This document shows, piece by piece, positions 11,640-24,179 of a DNA stretch of 64,000 bases (positions are counted from its first letter, which is position 1; each line of letters starts with the position of its first letter). Under the pieces are notes generated by a model. That model did not search any database. It was not told the DNA's origin and saw only the letters and a program-made list of their open reading frames with translations. The translations under genes were made by a program, and so were the position numbers. The stretch comes from Loxodes magnus (Eukaryota; Ciliophora; Karyorelictea; Loxodida; Loxodidae), in the NCBI GenBank assembly GCA_946699065.1, contig CAMPDV010000146.1:248001-312000 (forward strand), written 5' to 3'.

Positions 11640-12430
11640 ATGCTATTTTATATAGTTTATATCTTTATTTTTTGATTTTTCACTTTTCTTTGATATATCT
11701 TGTTGTATTAAGTTTTGAAAGTTACTAGCATTTTTTCTTATTTGTCTACATATATTACATTTCTCCAGCCTTGCTAATTTTTAAATATGAATCATTTAGG
11801 CTTTTTATTTGTGTATAGCACTATTTATGATAGCTCTATGTTTTAAAATTGCTTTCTTTTATATAGTTTCTTATGGAAGATTGATCAGCTTTTATTTTTT
11901 CTAGTCTTCTTTAAGTAAATGCAATTTTTAACTAAATATCTTATTTTCTTGTAATACCAGCATTTCTTAAGTCTCTTTTGCTATTTAGTTTAATTGGGAT
12001 TTATGTTTCAATTTTAATGTATCTCTTAGATAACTTTAGCAACCTATTAATTTACTTTCTTTTGGAGTTTAAGCATATAGATAATCAGGTTGAATATTTT
12101 ATTGTTGAGATCTTTAATTTGCAGTTCTTATCTCTAATTTTAGATAGATATTTTTTGATTCTCAGATTACATTCTATAAAATCGTTTAAAATAGTTAATC
12201 TAATTTATTCTGAGAATAGAGTATATCAGTGGTACTTAGTTTTCTATTTAATTGCTTAGAATATTTAATCTAATTATTACTCTTTTATTTTATTTTCAGT
12301 CGATTTAGATAATATCTTTAATATTATATTTTTTTAACCTATATAGGAAATTGCTTATAAACCTTTGCCATTTCTTTTAGTCTTCTTATTACTAAATTGG
12401 TAGATTCTTGCTTGAAATAAAATTTTATTA
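11640..12430 (-). pseudogene. Decayed CWYC-family element
   Basis: On the minus strand near 11,970 is K-C-W-Y-Y-K-K-I-R-Y-L-V-K-N-C, a knuckle with Cys2 and His changed to Tyr and Trp written TGG. Downstream: L-Y-K-R-K and K-P-K-W-F. The N-terminal part is Asn/Leu-rich without a clear start. The TGG here, against TGA in sister copies, is one of the code tests. Confidence 0.5.
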
Positions 12431-12861
12431 TGGATTTATTTTGCATATACGTAAAAAGATGGCGATCTCAGAAAGAGATTTTTACCGCTTTAAGGAAATA
12501 GGAATCTTATAACCAACAACAATATTAGAAAAACATAGGAATCTAAAAACCACTCTTATCTGCTCTTAGATATGAAAAGTTTTTAATATTTGTAAAATTT
12601 AAATGGATTATTTCTGTTTTCTTTTATTAATTGAGAAAATTTTGAAAAACTTACATTTCCAATTTTATAATTTTTATTGCTTCAAAATTGTTTTTACTTC
12701 CTTGTTTGATTATACTACAAATAATTTAATATTCCAATAAATTCCCACCTTTCTTACTTATTTCATTTACCTATTTTCAAAGATTTAAACCGTTCTTTAT
12801 ATATTTGGTTTTTCTATCTAAACTTTTAAAATAATAATAATTACAAAATTTTTAAAAAGAG
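12431..12861. other. AT-rich stretch
   Basis: No gene or motif recognised. Confidence 0.35.
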
Positions 12862-13920
12862 GACATAGCATCTTATTGGCGCACAACTCTATCAAAAGTT
12901 TTTTTTAAAAACATCTCTTAAGCTTATTTCTTTAAATACAGTTCAAGTTTGCAGTTTAAACTTATTCTGGTATTAAGAGTTCTTGAACTTGGCCAATCCT
13001 TAATCAGGAAATCTTCCAGATAAATTGGATTCTTTTACTAAAATGAATCCTTTATAATTGCTCTTTTTTTTTTGGCCTCAGTTAACTTCTAAGCAATTTC
13101 CAAGGAAAGAATTTACTATCTTATTTAAATTATTATATGAAATACTAATAATAAACTAATTATAGTGGCTCTACCAATATTAAATTAACCAATTTTAAGT
13201 TCACTTGCATTTGCTTTTATAAAATTTCTACTGCTTCCTTTGAAATTGCTCAAATAATTTTTTTTTCCTTTTTTTCTTCGCCTCAATCTTCATCTTGCTC
13301 TGAGTTTTTATTCTCTTCTTCCTCTTTGATTATCCCGCATTCTTTAGTTCCTTCAAACATTTTTCAATATTGTAATATCTGTTTCCTTTATAGATTAAAA
13401 GCATTTTTAGTTCTTAATAGAGTTTCCTTCTATAGATTTTACCTTCTGTTAAACAATATTTATAGCTTCAATTATGCCCATAGTCTTTTTCCTCTATTAT
13501 CTTCTTTATTTGAACTTCTAAAATAGTCTTAAGATATTTCCTTTCTTCTTGATATACTTATCCGATTATATATATAAATTATTTTTTTATTTTTTCAATG
13601 TCCATAAGATCTCCGTTATTTTATTTTTATTGGACTATCAATTAAATCTATAAAATATACTGATTGTGTCTCATTCTATTCATTTTAGTTGCAAATTTAC
13701 CTATTCCACTTCCAATTTGCTGCATATTTCCTTTTTTAATTTATTATTTCTTGCTAAATATTCACCACTGTGTAATACAAGGTATTAAGTATTTCGCTTA
13801 ATTTCAGAACTTAAGATTTTAAGATCTGATTCTCCAAAAGCAGTTGCTATATATGTAAAATAGTTCACAGTTATGGTTGCTTATTTTTTTGAAGAAGAAG
13901 TTTAATTCAGTTTATTATAT
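12862..13920 (-). pseudogene. CWYC-family element ending in the H1 hairpin
   Basis: Minus strand near 13,460 gives Y-K-Y-C-L-T-E-G-K-I-Y-R-R-K-L-Y, the block that follows the knuckle in this family. Upstream is coiled-coil-like (L-K-K-E-I-C-S-K-L). The knuckle itself is degraded. The 3' end at 12,862-12,896 is the H1 hairpin (AGAGTTGTGCGCC...GATGCTATGTCCTCT), the tail otherwise seen on LLGG elements. This is the clearest case of a CWYC element carrying that tail. Confidence 0.5.
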
Positions 13921-13924
13921 ATTA

Positions 13925-14290
13925 TAAATAAGGAGGAAAGTCCTTTCTTTCGTATACTGTTGGAGGCCTAGCAAGGCAACTAAAAAATGAGCACGGACGG
14001 AGGATAAATCGGAGAAAGAGAAACCAATAACAAGAGAATGAAGATTCGACAAGCTGGAGAACTCTGAATGTCATTTGAAAACCTTCTTCATCATAGGTCG
14101 GGGAAATATGTACCTGTAATCGCATATTACATCCTATGCTTTGGAAAGAAAAATTACAGGGACGTACTGTAGGTAGAGAAAACAAGGATAGAGAGACCCA
14201 TAAAATTTTATTTTTCGACATTAAATAAAATTAATTTAAAGAGCTGCGCACCAACGAAAGTGCTACGCGCTCTATAATCTAATTTATTTA
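13925..14290 (+). mobile_element. LLGG/HH-type short element with H1 hairpin tail
   Basis: About 360 bases. Head reads V-G-G-L-A-R-Q-L-K; the middle frame carries F-E-N-L-L-H-H-R-S-G-K-Y-V-P-V-I-A-Y-Y, then C-F-G-K-K-N-Y-R-D-V. The head and HH block fall in different frames, so this copy is broken. The H1 hairpin is at 14,240-14,279 (AGAGCTGCGCACC...GTGCTACGCGCTCT), followed by a T-T-T-A repeat tail. Close relatives: 35,220-35,516 (-), 45,346-45,695 (-), 55,330-55,610 (+) and 40,151-40,560 (+). Confidence 0.6.
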
Positions 14291-14349
14291 TTTATTTATA
14301 TATAATACTAGTTTTAAGTTTGGCATTTTAGTAGAAATTTAAATCTTTT

Positions 14350-15166
14350 TTACATCAATCTCAAAAAGATTCTAAAGATTAATAAAATGGTTTAATATCT
14401 TTCTCCTCTCTCATAATTCTCATTCTTTAATAGCTGAATTCAAATACTTTTCTCAGTTTTGATGCTTCTTTTCTTATGCAAATAACCCACTTGATTGAAA
14501 TAAATTCTTTCTTTTTTCTTCTCATGTTTATTCTGTATTATTCTTTTTTTTAGTCATAATTTCCTTTTCTAGATTTAGTATCTGTAGCTAAATTTCCGAA
14601 ATATTGTACATCATTTTAAAAATCCTTTTAAGAATTACAAAAGTTGCATCTTTTCTTTTAATCTTTCTAATTACTTCTTCTAAATTATTATTAGGCTACT
14701 TTTTTATCTCAGTGAAAATTTGTATTGTAGTTAAAATAAATTTAATTTTTTGTGTTAGTTTGATTTGCACATCTTTCTACTTCTTTTCATATCTTAAAGA
14801 ATGAATAAATACTCTAGATCTATTATATGTTCCAGAAAGTGTTTAGATATTTTCCTGAGACAAGAGTCTTAATTTATATTATTCAGATAGTTCTAGTTTT
14901 TCCTTAAGTTTTTTATTAACATTAAAGTTTCTTGACCATTTCCTAGAGGTTCAGCACCACTTTGACTAGCTGTTTATTGTTTCTCTACTCCATTATTGTG
15001 AATTTCTATATTTCTTACTATAACATAATATTTGCCTATTTTTTAGGTTTTTCTTCAGAGGAGGAATATCGATTTGAAAGTCAATCTACTTATCTACTTT
15101 CCCTTAAAAATATAAATTCTAGATGCTGTTTATTTCTACTTTTTGGGAGGAAGAAAACTTTTTCAT
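14350..15166 (-). pseudogene. Decayed CWYC-family element
   Basis: Starts M-K-K-F-S-S-S-Q-K-V at 15166, changes frame near 15,000, then one frame stays open to about 14,350. That frame is rich in Gln, Lys and Leu (coiled coil) and ends with a ruined knuckle (W-C-T-I-F-R-K-F-S-Y-R-Y) and E-R-I-Y-F. Assigned by position and block order; the metal ligands are mostly gone. Confidence 0.45.
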
Positions 15167-15479
15167 GTTCCTTATATATTTGTTGAATCTTTTAAGATTC
15201 ATAACCAAATTCATGATAAAATTTATATTTACTTAAGTATAAAAGTTGACATTTTTTTTAATTTCTCTATCATTTTTAAAATTTACTTACTCATTATTTC
15301 AAAAAAACTCTCTCTCAAATAATCTTACTTTTTTACTTTTCTTCTAAACTTAATTTACTTTTAACTACTATAGAAACCAATCTTGCTCTTTATAATGATA
15401 ATATTTTATAATAAAAATGAATTATAGTAAATCTATCTTTCAAATAGATTCATCACTGTAAAGTTTATTACTTTATTGA

Positions 15480-16140
15480 AATGATCTATTTCCAGTCTTC
15501 TTCAAGATCATCTTCTTTTAATACATAACTGGCCATACTGCATTAACTCTTTTTAAAAAAAGGTATCTTGCTTCAGTCGAATTCAATTCTAATCATATTA
15601 TAGTTTCTTCTTTATTGACCTTGAGCAATTTCTATCAGATTTCATTCCCTTTGTACATAATTCCCAATATAATAGCCCTTCTGGAGAGTAATATAGATAA
15701 GTGAATGATTATTGTAAATTTAAATTTTCATTTTATTCATTTCGTTTGAAGTTTTAGCAGTATCTAAACGTATGTCCAAATATCCTACAATATCAGCATT
15801 GTTTTTTCTCTTATATAAGTAAATATTTTCTGGTTGATCTTTAGGTTCTAAATCATCGGATCATTCATCAACATATTAAAAAAGATATATTTTCAGTCAG
15901 CTCTACAAATTAGTTGAACTTAGTTTCTAATTATTCGATTCTTATCTTGCTGTAGGATTTTAATTTTTTTATTCTTATGTGATAACCATCAGGTAGAAAT
16001 ATTTCCTTAAAGCTTTATACATTCTTAAATTTTGGAATTCTCCTATTGCATAACTTTGAGTTCATAAAGTATATTTTGGTAATAATAATTTGATTGGGAT
16101 TGATTGTGTTTAAAAGAGATTTTTGCAATAAATGTTCACT
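15480..16140 (-). pseudogene. CWYC-family element with perfect knuckle but shifted frames
   Basis: The minus-strand knuckle near 15,780 is complete: C-[TGA]-Y-C-R-I-F-G-H-T-F-R-Y-C. It is followed by L-Y-Y-S-P-E-G-L-L and a C-terminal F-D-[TGA]-S-K-I ... L-E-E-D-W-K matching the intact element at 9872. N-terminal and C-terminal parts lie in different frames, so at least two indels separate it from function. Confidence 0.6.
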
Positions 16141-16425
16141 TTTCTTTTGAATATAATATATAGTAAATATTAGAATTATTGAAAGTATTATAAGTCTAAA
16201 TACTCATCTAGAGTATTTTAGTACTATAACTATTTATAATATCTATATTTAAATTCTTTCTTTTGTTTACTGTAAAGTATACTTCATTAATATTTATATA
16301 TATCGTTTGAAATGCAAACTGATTAGGTAAAAAAGAAATAAAGCTAATTTATTTAATGAACAAATTAATAAAAGAATCAATAATCTTTATAGCATGGTAA
16401 ACATTTAAAAAGGCTTACAAATAAA

Positions 16426-16653
16426 ATGCTCCAAAAATAATTTATATTTAGTAAAGGCTAAGAAAGTTTGTAGACTAAGGGAAAATAAGTGAAAGACCAA
16501 GAAAAGGATGAAGAAAAAGAGGAAGAAAAAAGAAGAGCAAGTGGAAAATTAGAAGGAATAAACTGATACGAAGATGAAGATGAAAGCGCGAAAAGTTGAA
16601 AAATTTTTTACTGCATTATACTTCTTTAATTGAAGGAAACATTTCAACAATGA
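16426..16653 (+). CDS. Small acidic protein, 75 aa, unknown
   Basis: ATG 16426, TGA 16651. Middle part is a charged Glu/Lys run (D-E-E-K-E-E-E-K-R-R), then I-N-[TGA]-Y-E-D-E-D-E-S and a hydrophobic C-terminus (F-Y-C-I-I-L-L). No family recognised. It could be the tail of an element rather than a host gene. Confidence 0.35.
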
Positions 16654-17051
16654 AAAGATGTCACTAGACTCTTTTAAATAAATTTATTAAAGTTTAAATT
16701 ATTCAAGTAATTAACACTTTATAATTATTCGTTAAGGAATAAATTTTAATTTAGTAAAAATGTTTATTTAACTATTACTTTCTAAAACCTTTTTTAAAGG
16801 TATTTTTTATTTAAAAATTGTATTTTTATGTATTTTTGGTAGTTAAAATGTTATTAATTAATCATAAATGCATTATATTGTTTTGACTCTCTTAGAATAT
16901 TAAATATATGTATCAATAGATATCTGTTTATTCCTTAATTTTATTGATTCTTACTTTTTCTGAGTTTAATTTTCTGATTTATTTAATTTTCAAATTTTAT
17001 TTCTTATTAAAATAATTAATTTGAAATTTATAATCAAAATAAAGTTAAAAA

Positions 17052-17849
17052 ATGGAGAAAAAAACAAAAAGGAAAAAGTTAGGAGATAAGTCAGACTAGA
17101 AGAGAAAAAGTAAATAACAAAATCTTCATCATCATATAAAGGAAAATTAATATAGAGAAAAAGGAAATCTCTTCAATAATATAAAAGGAAAACGCATCTT
17201 TATCTGAATAATATGACTAAATTTAGAAAATTCTCAACAAACAAGATGAGATAATTTATATTCTTTAAGAGTGAAGAAGATAATTGACGACGCATAGTGA
17301 GTTGTTTACCTAAGAAGCGACATTGTTACGGAAATAACGCGTTCAAAATAAAGTCTTAAGAGAAGACAATTATACTGTTAAATCTAAGCCAACTAAATAG
17401 AAATTTTCCAATTATTGCAGCAGAAATTAAGATTGATATCGTGAATATTCAATTATTGATCAAACAAATTTGAAAGAACTGAGATAACAATTAAATTGGA
17501 TAAATTTGAGAAATTTATTATTCAGAAGTAAAAACATAAATAGAAGATTAAGAGGTACTGATATTGTAATTCTTCTGAAAATCTAATAAAGTAATTCTCT
17601 GGATTAAAAGAATTTAAAAGACAAAACAATTAAAAAACTTGAAAAGAACTAGCAGACTTTTATAAATAGCAATAGGATTAAAAAATTGGAAGCACAAGAG
17701 ACTTTAGTCAGACGAAGGAGAAGTCTTTGCCATCTACATAATAAAAATGGTTGAGGAATCCAGCCTCGAGAAAAAAAATGGATATTAGGAATTAGTTTAA
17801 AATTAAAAGAAACAAACATTTAAAATTTTTAGTTGATTATAATAATAAT
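17052..17849 (+). CDS. CWYC-family Gag-like ORF with degenerate knuckle
   Basis: One frame open for about 266 codons from M-E-K-K-T-K-R-K-K. A basic N-terminus is followed by a mixed coil with N-K-F-E-R-T-E-I, and near 17,540 K-R-Y-[TGA]-Y-C-N-S-S-E, a knuckle with Cys1 changed to Tyr and the later ligands lost. Downstream is D-F-S-Q-T-K-E-K-S. It aligns with the copies at 2.75 and 51.48 kb through W-D-N-L-Y-S-L. The terminating TGA is not clear, so the 3' limit is approximate. Likely a retroelement ORF1 that has lost zinc binding. Confidence 0.5.
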
Positions 17850-18037
17850 TAAAGATTAATAGAAATTTAACTTTTACAAAATGTATTAATTAGAAAATTA
17901 ACTAATCACTTAAGTTTGTTTCTTAAATAGTAAAATTATCTTAAGATCAGTCTAAATAAATGAATTTCTAAAATTAAAATTAAATCATTTAGATTCAAAA
18001 ATTTGAAATATAAAGATTATGATTAATTGCAAATAAA

Positions 18038-18740
18038 ATGGCTCCTAAAATGAAATTCACCTAAAATCAGTCTCCATACTATAATAAAGTACTTTGATTG
18101 AGATTTACTCGTTTTAGGCTGAGAACAAAAAACTATAAGATGCAGCACAGATATTAATTCAGCAAACAATCAGCATAAATATAAAAATTTAACTCTAAAA
18201 TGATAATAAAACCCTTAATACAGAATTGAGCTTAAAAGCTTCTACACATTTATTTAATTAAGAAATTAAAAGAGCAGAAGATAAAATATTAGATTCAAAA
18301 TTTTAATTAAATTAACCATTAACAATATATTAATAAAAAAGCATGATCCAGTGGAGATTGAAAAAAATTAAAATATTTATAAATATTGAAAAATTTGGTA
18401 ATTAATCGAGAAAAAAACCCAACTATGTGCTGATTACAGCGAAGGCTAGGGTACATAAAAAATCCTGTTGAGGATATAAAAAATTACTGAAAAATTAAAC
18501 TAAAAAAATCTGAAAAAAACTTAAACTAAAATTTATTTTACACTTAACTATAAAGGAAAAAATATTACAAACCAGACAAAAAGCTCCTTTCATTTAAAAA
18601 CAGTCAAATAATATAATAGAAAATGATAAGAATTTGATTTATAAGACAAAAATAAGGAAAATAATATAACAAGCATAAGATTTGTGAAAGAAAAAACTTA
18701 TAAGTTTGAAGTGAATTCATTTATTTAGCATTAAACTTTT
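18038..18740 (+). pseudogene. Decayed CWYC-family element, MAPKM subtype
   Basis: Starts M-A-P-K-M-K-F-T, then shifts frame. The long frame contains N-L-T-L-K-W and I-E-L-K and a relic knuckle near 18,430 (C-[TGA]-L-Q-R-R-L-G-Y). Sister copies of the same subtype run on the minus strand at 39.6-40.13 kb and 46.10-46.28 kb (E-P-K-M-Q-F-T). Confidence 0.45.
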
Positions 18741-19126
18741 ATTTCGTAATTAACCTAATAAAGGGAAAATCACGTTAATTAATTATTAATATTATTAATT
18801 TAATCCGACTACTTATTATGATCATCAACAAAGTTATTTTTATTTGATTAACTATTTTTAAGTTAATTTTACTTTATATAAATACTAATATGATTTTAAT
18901 TATATTTTAAATATTTAGTAAGAAGTTTAGATTCTTAGCTTATTTAGCAAATGTATAAATAGCGAAATAGATATTGAATCTTCAAAATAAGAATGCATAA
19001 TGACTACTTTATTCATTTAATGCTTTAGATATTATTCTTTGAAGTTACCTTATTTTATTTCCTAATAACTAATATGACTTATTTTTATAATCATTTTATT
19101 TAAATAATGTGATTACATTTTTTCTT
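18741..19126. other. AT-rich spacer
   Basis: A/T-rich with an AATTAATTATTAATATTATTAAT run at about 18,777-18,800, a probable element tail. No gene seen. Confidence 0.4.
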
Positions 19127-19700
19127 ATGGACCTACTTGGAGGCCTAACAAGACAAAAAAAAGAGGGCGCTGCTGAAAGATTTACTTTAGTAGAAGAATC
19201 CAATGCCTCAAGAGATTTTCTGATGAAAAATTCGCCAAGCTCAAGACTTCTAAATATTGAAGAAATTCTCTTCCATCATCGTACGAAAAAGTAATACTTT
19301 TACTATGATGGTGGATATGACTTTACCTAAATTAAAAAATCCCTCTCTCAAAAAAATCAATGGTGGTAATTAGAGACTAAGAAAGCGCTTCACGAATTAC
19401 AGAAAATGAAAGAAAAAAACTAAAAAATATGCCGAAGCAAACAATTCTTCTGCGATATTTCTTGGAGAATTTAAGGGAAGCGTTGGACTAGAATGAGAAG
19501 AAGATAGAAAATAATTCTTTAGCGCATAAACTAAATGGACAGTTTATCAGAAATGTAGTTTAAGCAACATACATGAATATCAAAACTAATAGAAACATAT
19601 GAAAAATTGCTTCAAAAAAGATGCCCAACGTGGAAAGGAAGTAAAAAGAGATTCCAATTAAGCAAAACTACCTATCTTTTATAAGTGCTAAAATATAAGC
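19127..19700 (+). pseudogene. Long LLGG/HH-family gene with one homopolymer frame change
   Basis: ATG 19127, M-D-L-L-G-G-L-T-R-Q-K-K, then E-E-I-L-F-H-H-R-T-K-K and Y-D-G-G-Y-D-F, matching the head and HH block of the short hairpin-tailed elements. After L-Q-K-M-K-E-K an A-rich run near 19,410-19,430 shifts the better frame by one; it continues A-I-F-L-G-E-F-K-G-S-V-G-L-E-W to about 19,685. The original frame also stays open, to a TGA at 19,871. Either a sequencing or assembly indel in the A-run or a real frameshift. Function unknown; possibly the fuller parent of the short elements. Confidence 0.5.
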
Positions 19701-19874
19701 CAAAAATAATTATAAATTATATTATTAATTATAATTGTAAAATTCTTAATTTAATACATCTATTTAAAATACTATTTACTACAAAAAATCTAAGTTACTA
19801 TCTTTTTATTCAATTAAAATCTTTTATAAAATGTTATCATAATAGTAAGTGGTTGAATAAAGATTATCAGTGAG

Positions 19875-22440
19875 TAAGCTTAATTTAGTGGTTTCAATTT
19901 CAATTTTTTTCCGTTTTGTTACTTAACAAAATGTAAGTATATTCTCAAAAAAAATAGATGCAAGTGTAATTTCTCTGAGAGATAAAAAAATTAATTTTTA
20001 AACTTGGTAACTATTTATCTTTAATAACTAATAAAATAAAATAATTTTTATATTTGGATAACAAAAAATATTCGTATTTAGAAAAAATATCTAAGAAGTT
20101 TAGTTTATCTAATATATATGAAAGTTAAATATTATGCTAATATATTCTTAATTACTTAAGAGCTATTATCTTAATTATATTACTTTATTTTATTATCTCT
20201 TTTTATAATAGAGATTTTTTATAATTATTATGCCAATAATTTGCATTTTTTATTTTATTAAAATCATTTTTTAGACAATTAATTTATCTTAATTAATTTA
20301 GATTTAATTTTAAAAAGAATAGTTCATTTATTGGTCATAATTTTTAAGTTATTATCTAAAATATGAAATATTTTTTAATATTATAGTTATATATATATCA
20401 ATAGTTAGTAATTTATAAATATTTTATTATTTAACTAACTATTTTAGTTTAATATTATCATTTTTTAAGTTTAATTTAAAATTATAATATGAAAAGTTTA
20501 ACTATCAAGCATTTCAACTCTTTCTTCTAACTCTATTGCTTATTGAAGACTTATTTGAAAGGTTTTAATGTCTTTAATCAGTAATTTAGTAACAATAAAT
20601 TTCTATTAACTATTATTATTCTTATGCCAATTTAAATGTCCTTTTTACTATTTAAATTTCTCCATTGCCATTTTAGTATATTCTTTCCTTAAATTTTTAT
20701 TTCCTATTTATTTTTTATTTCTTCTTTATTTTTTATTTCTGTTTTCTAAAATTTACTTTTAAATTTTAATTTTAATATATTTTTTGTAGAGAATCTTCTT
20801 TGATATATATTGATGACATTATATCTTTTATTACAAAATTTTTACTTTTTAACTCTATATTATGATATAAGATTGCAAATTTAATATCTTGGTATTATTG
20901 CATTTATTACTTATTTTAAATTTTAAACTTTAAACTTTAAATTTTAAACTTTAAATTCCTTATTCTAGAAAAATTTATTTTACTAGCTTAATATGCTTCA
21001 GAAGCTTTTTAAATCCTTCTCATATGACTTTAATCTTTAGTTTGCTTTAACTAGAAGAGTTTTAATATAACTTTTCCCATTCTTTATAATAGTTTGACTT
21101 CTTCCTATAAAATAAACATAATTTTAATAAATTTTTAACTATTAGATTATTCATACGCTGAATAAAAAATACGAAACTTCTTATTTTATACTATTTACTT
21201 GATTTCTATTTAGTAATAGAAACCTCAGTTTTACATGTGATTCTTAGGTTATTTATTGAATTTTAATTAATTAATTTTATATTAAATATTGTAAATTCTT
21301 TTTCTTATTTACTTTGAAATATTTTTTAAAAATCTATTATAAATTTCATTTATATTTTAATTTAAAAACAAACAAACATTTTTTATCAATTTATTTCCTA
21401 AAATTTTATTTTAGCTTTTTTATTTAACTTGTTTTTACAAAAATTTTAGAAGATACAAGTAAACTTTTTACCTATTTATATTTAAAAAAAATAAATATTA
21501 CTATTTTAATTTAATGGATTTAGTGTTATTTTATGAGTCCAAAATAATTTTTTTAATTACTTTTTCTCCTTTAATTATATCATTTAAACGTCCCCCTTTA
21601 ATTAGTATTCTCAAAACTGCAAAAGATATTTAATGAAACAAAATTGACATAAGTAATAATTATTAAGTATTTTAATTATCTTTCATATAAGAAACTCTTC
21701 TATAAAAAGTTTTAAAATATCTTCTTCTAAATTTAAATCAAAGTTATTAATATAGTTTTAAATACCTTTCTTGATTATAACTTTTAAATAATTTTTTTAA
21801 TAAAAGCTTTATTTTTATGTACTATATATAATTATTAAACCATTATATTTGTTTTTAATTTATATAAACTATGGAATAAATTTTGGATATTGAGAAATTA
21901 AAATAAACTTTTACATTTATATTTTTAAATTAATTCAACTTATTAATGATACACTATATTTAAGATTTAAAAATTATATTTTTTATATATAAAATATTTA
22001 TTAAAAGCATGAAATTAGAAATGTAAACTAAAATTATTATGTATAAAGCTAATTTTAATAAATACATATTTCCAATCTTTTATTATTTCTATCTTTTGCT
22101 ATTTAATTCTAGTAATCCAGAAATTTTTAAGATTTAGCAATTATTTAAAATTAATAAAATTCTATTTAACTAAAAGTTTTAAGAAGGAAATTAAAATTAT
22201 TTCAGATGTATCTCGCTTTTACATTTATTTACTTTTGTATTTTTGCATTACATGATATAGAATCTATTTCTTCATTATTGATTTAAACATATTAATAATC
22301 TTACCATTTTTATGAACTTTATTATAAACTTAAACCTGAAATATCTTTATAAGAAATTTAATTAGAAATTTTAAATTAAGAATTGTTTATTTGAGGCTTT
22401 TAATTTAAAAATACTATAAAAGTTATAAGTTTTTTTCCAC
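19875..22440. other. Very AT-rich region without clear genes
   Basis: Long A/T-only runs, including a degenerate tandem array of TTTAAATTTTAAACTTTAAA units at about 20,915-20,955. Apart from the fragment at 20,490-20,700 nothing coding is visible. Confidence 0.5.
20490..20700 (-). CDS. Possible coding fragment, coiled coil
   Basis: The minus strand reads M-A-M-E-K-F-K-Q-Q-K-G-H, then I-K-D-I-K-T-F-Q-I and A-I-E-L-E-E-R-V-E-M-L. Coding-like, with heptad spacing, but isolated in AT-rich DNA. Could be a remnant coiled coil of a CWYC element. Low confidence. Confidence 0.25.
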
Positions 22441-22455
22441 TTCCTATTTTTTCTA

Positions 22456-24168
22456 TCATTTCTTGACAAATAAAAATTCGATATATTCCATGTTCTCTTG
22501 CATTCATTGATTATATAACTTTTATAAAGAAAAGAAGCAACAAAATATTCTTGAACTTGATTCGTATTCTACAAATGGGCCTCCTAAGGGAGTTCAAACT
22601 TAAGATCGACGATTTGAACTCAAAAACTTATTGTGATGCTTATATTAATGTCATCATATATTATATAAACTAATACTTAAAGGATAAAATTCTGCAAAGA
22701 TGGTGACATAATAAGGTTTTTCATTTTTTATTCAATTTAAAAAATCTATTCATAATTGAAAATTTTTATCTTTATTTGTTCTATCAAGATTTTTAGGAAA
22801 CATTATGGTTATATTTGAGTATTTACTTCAAAAACTATACCATTTCTCAAATTTTTCTTTCGCGTAGAATTATCTATTGTCTTAATAGAATAGATTTGGC
22901 TGTAAAGGTTCTTCAAAATGTACTTGCTTTTTTATTACATCAATCTCTTATTTCATCTATTCTAATTTTTAGCTTGATTATTTAGCTTCTAATCATTTAT
23001 TTTTCTACTTCTCATAAACTATAAGTCACTCCGGCATTTCCTAATAATTTCTATATTAATTTGGATTTCAATAAATGAATATTTCTAGCTCAAAAGAGTA
23101 ATTAAATGTTTGTATGAATGAGCTATTTCAATATAATTCAAAAAACACAATTGAAGTATTCTAGTTATCTTTTAAAATTTCTAAATCAACTAATAATTGT
23201 GAAATTCTATCTCTATCATCTGGAATTTTAAATTAAGAAACTTCAAATAAAGTTGATTGTATGAGTAAGACAAATTACAGAATCATAAAAGCGAATAAAT
23301 AAGCGTATAGTATGTTTATTTATTTATCTGCTTTGAATAGTGTTTTTTGCTTATAAATAGATTTTATATTTCATTATCTATAATATTTCAATTATATTTA
23401 TTTAAGATTTTCAACAATTAGCCTTGCTGATGGTCTGTTTGCTGGCTCTATACTTAAACATGAATATAAATCCCTATTTATTTCTTACTAGTAAGAAGGA
23501 GGATTTTCTTATTTTTCAGATAATAAAAGATTAGCTATTTTACCAAAGCTGTAAATGTCTACTTTATCAGTTGGTTTATAATTTTATTAATTTAGCTCAG
23601 GTACTTCTCATCCTTCAGTTCATGTTATTTATCGATTTGTACCTTAAAAATCGGTAGAATTCTCAAAATCACAAATCCTAGCATTATAATTATCATCAAG
23701 TAGGATAGACTAAGGCGTAAGATTTTAATGAATAATTTACCTTTTATGTATATATTTAAGTCCTTAAGCTATATCAATTAATATCTATAATTTTAGTTTA
23801 TTTTTCATTTCATCGTCAGTAATTTTATTAATCTCCTCTATGCATTTATATAAAGATCCTTTTCTTTTAAATGGGAAAATAAGATATAGTTCACCTTAGT
23901 CATAGCAGAATCCTTAAAATAGTAGAATATTATCATGATTAAGTTTTGAGTGGTTTACTAATTAAGGTATTGAGTTTTCTATTTTATCTTCTTAAATTAT
24001 TTTAATGGCAAAATCTTATCCATATATTTTACCTTTATAGACTTCACCACTTTCTCCTTCTCCTATTTTTTCTTGAATATTAAGTTATTAAAAGGAGAAT
24101 TCTTTGAGCAATCCAAGTTAATTTAATTGTCTAGGTATATTAATCTCTTAAAGTTAATTGGTAGTCAT
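22456..24168 (-). CDS. Membrane-anchored pseudokinase-like protein, paralogue A, 570 aa
   Basis: ATG 24168, TGA 22456-22458 after Lys-Lys; exact multiple of three, no break. Residues about 35-300 are a protein-kinase fold: Gly loop G-E-G-E-S-G-E-V, D-F-A-I-K-I-I with the ATP-binding Lys, I-L-I-D-I-A-Q-G-L-K-Y-I-H-K, then H-Q-N-L-T-P-Q-S-I-L instead of H-R-D-L-K-P-x-N-I-L, and C-D-F-E instead of D-F-G. The catalytic Asp is Asn and the Mg-binding motif is incomplete, so it is probably catalytically dead. V-P-E-L and V-D-I-Y-S-F-G are kept. After the kinase come a hydrophobic stretch (Y-A-Y-L-F-A-F-M-I-L) and a Trp-rich C-terminal domain (E-L-Y-W-N; F-E-L-E-x-F-I-Y-W-N; P-E-W-L; W-T-P-L-G-G-P). 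Many of the Trp codons are TGA. Confidence 0.85.
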
Positions 24169-24179
24169 ATATAAAAATA

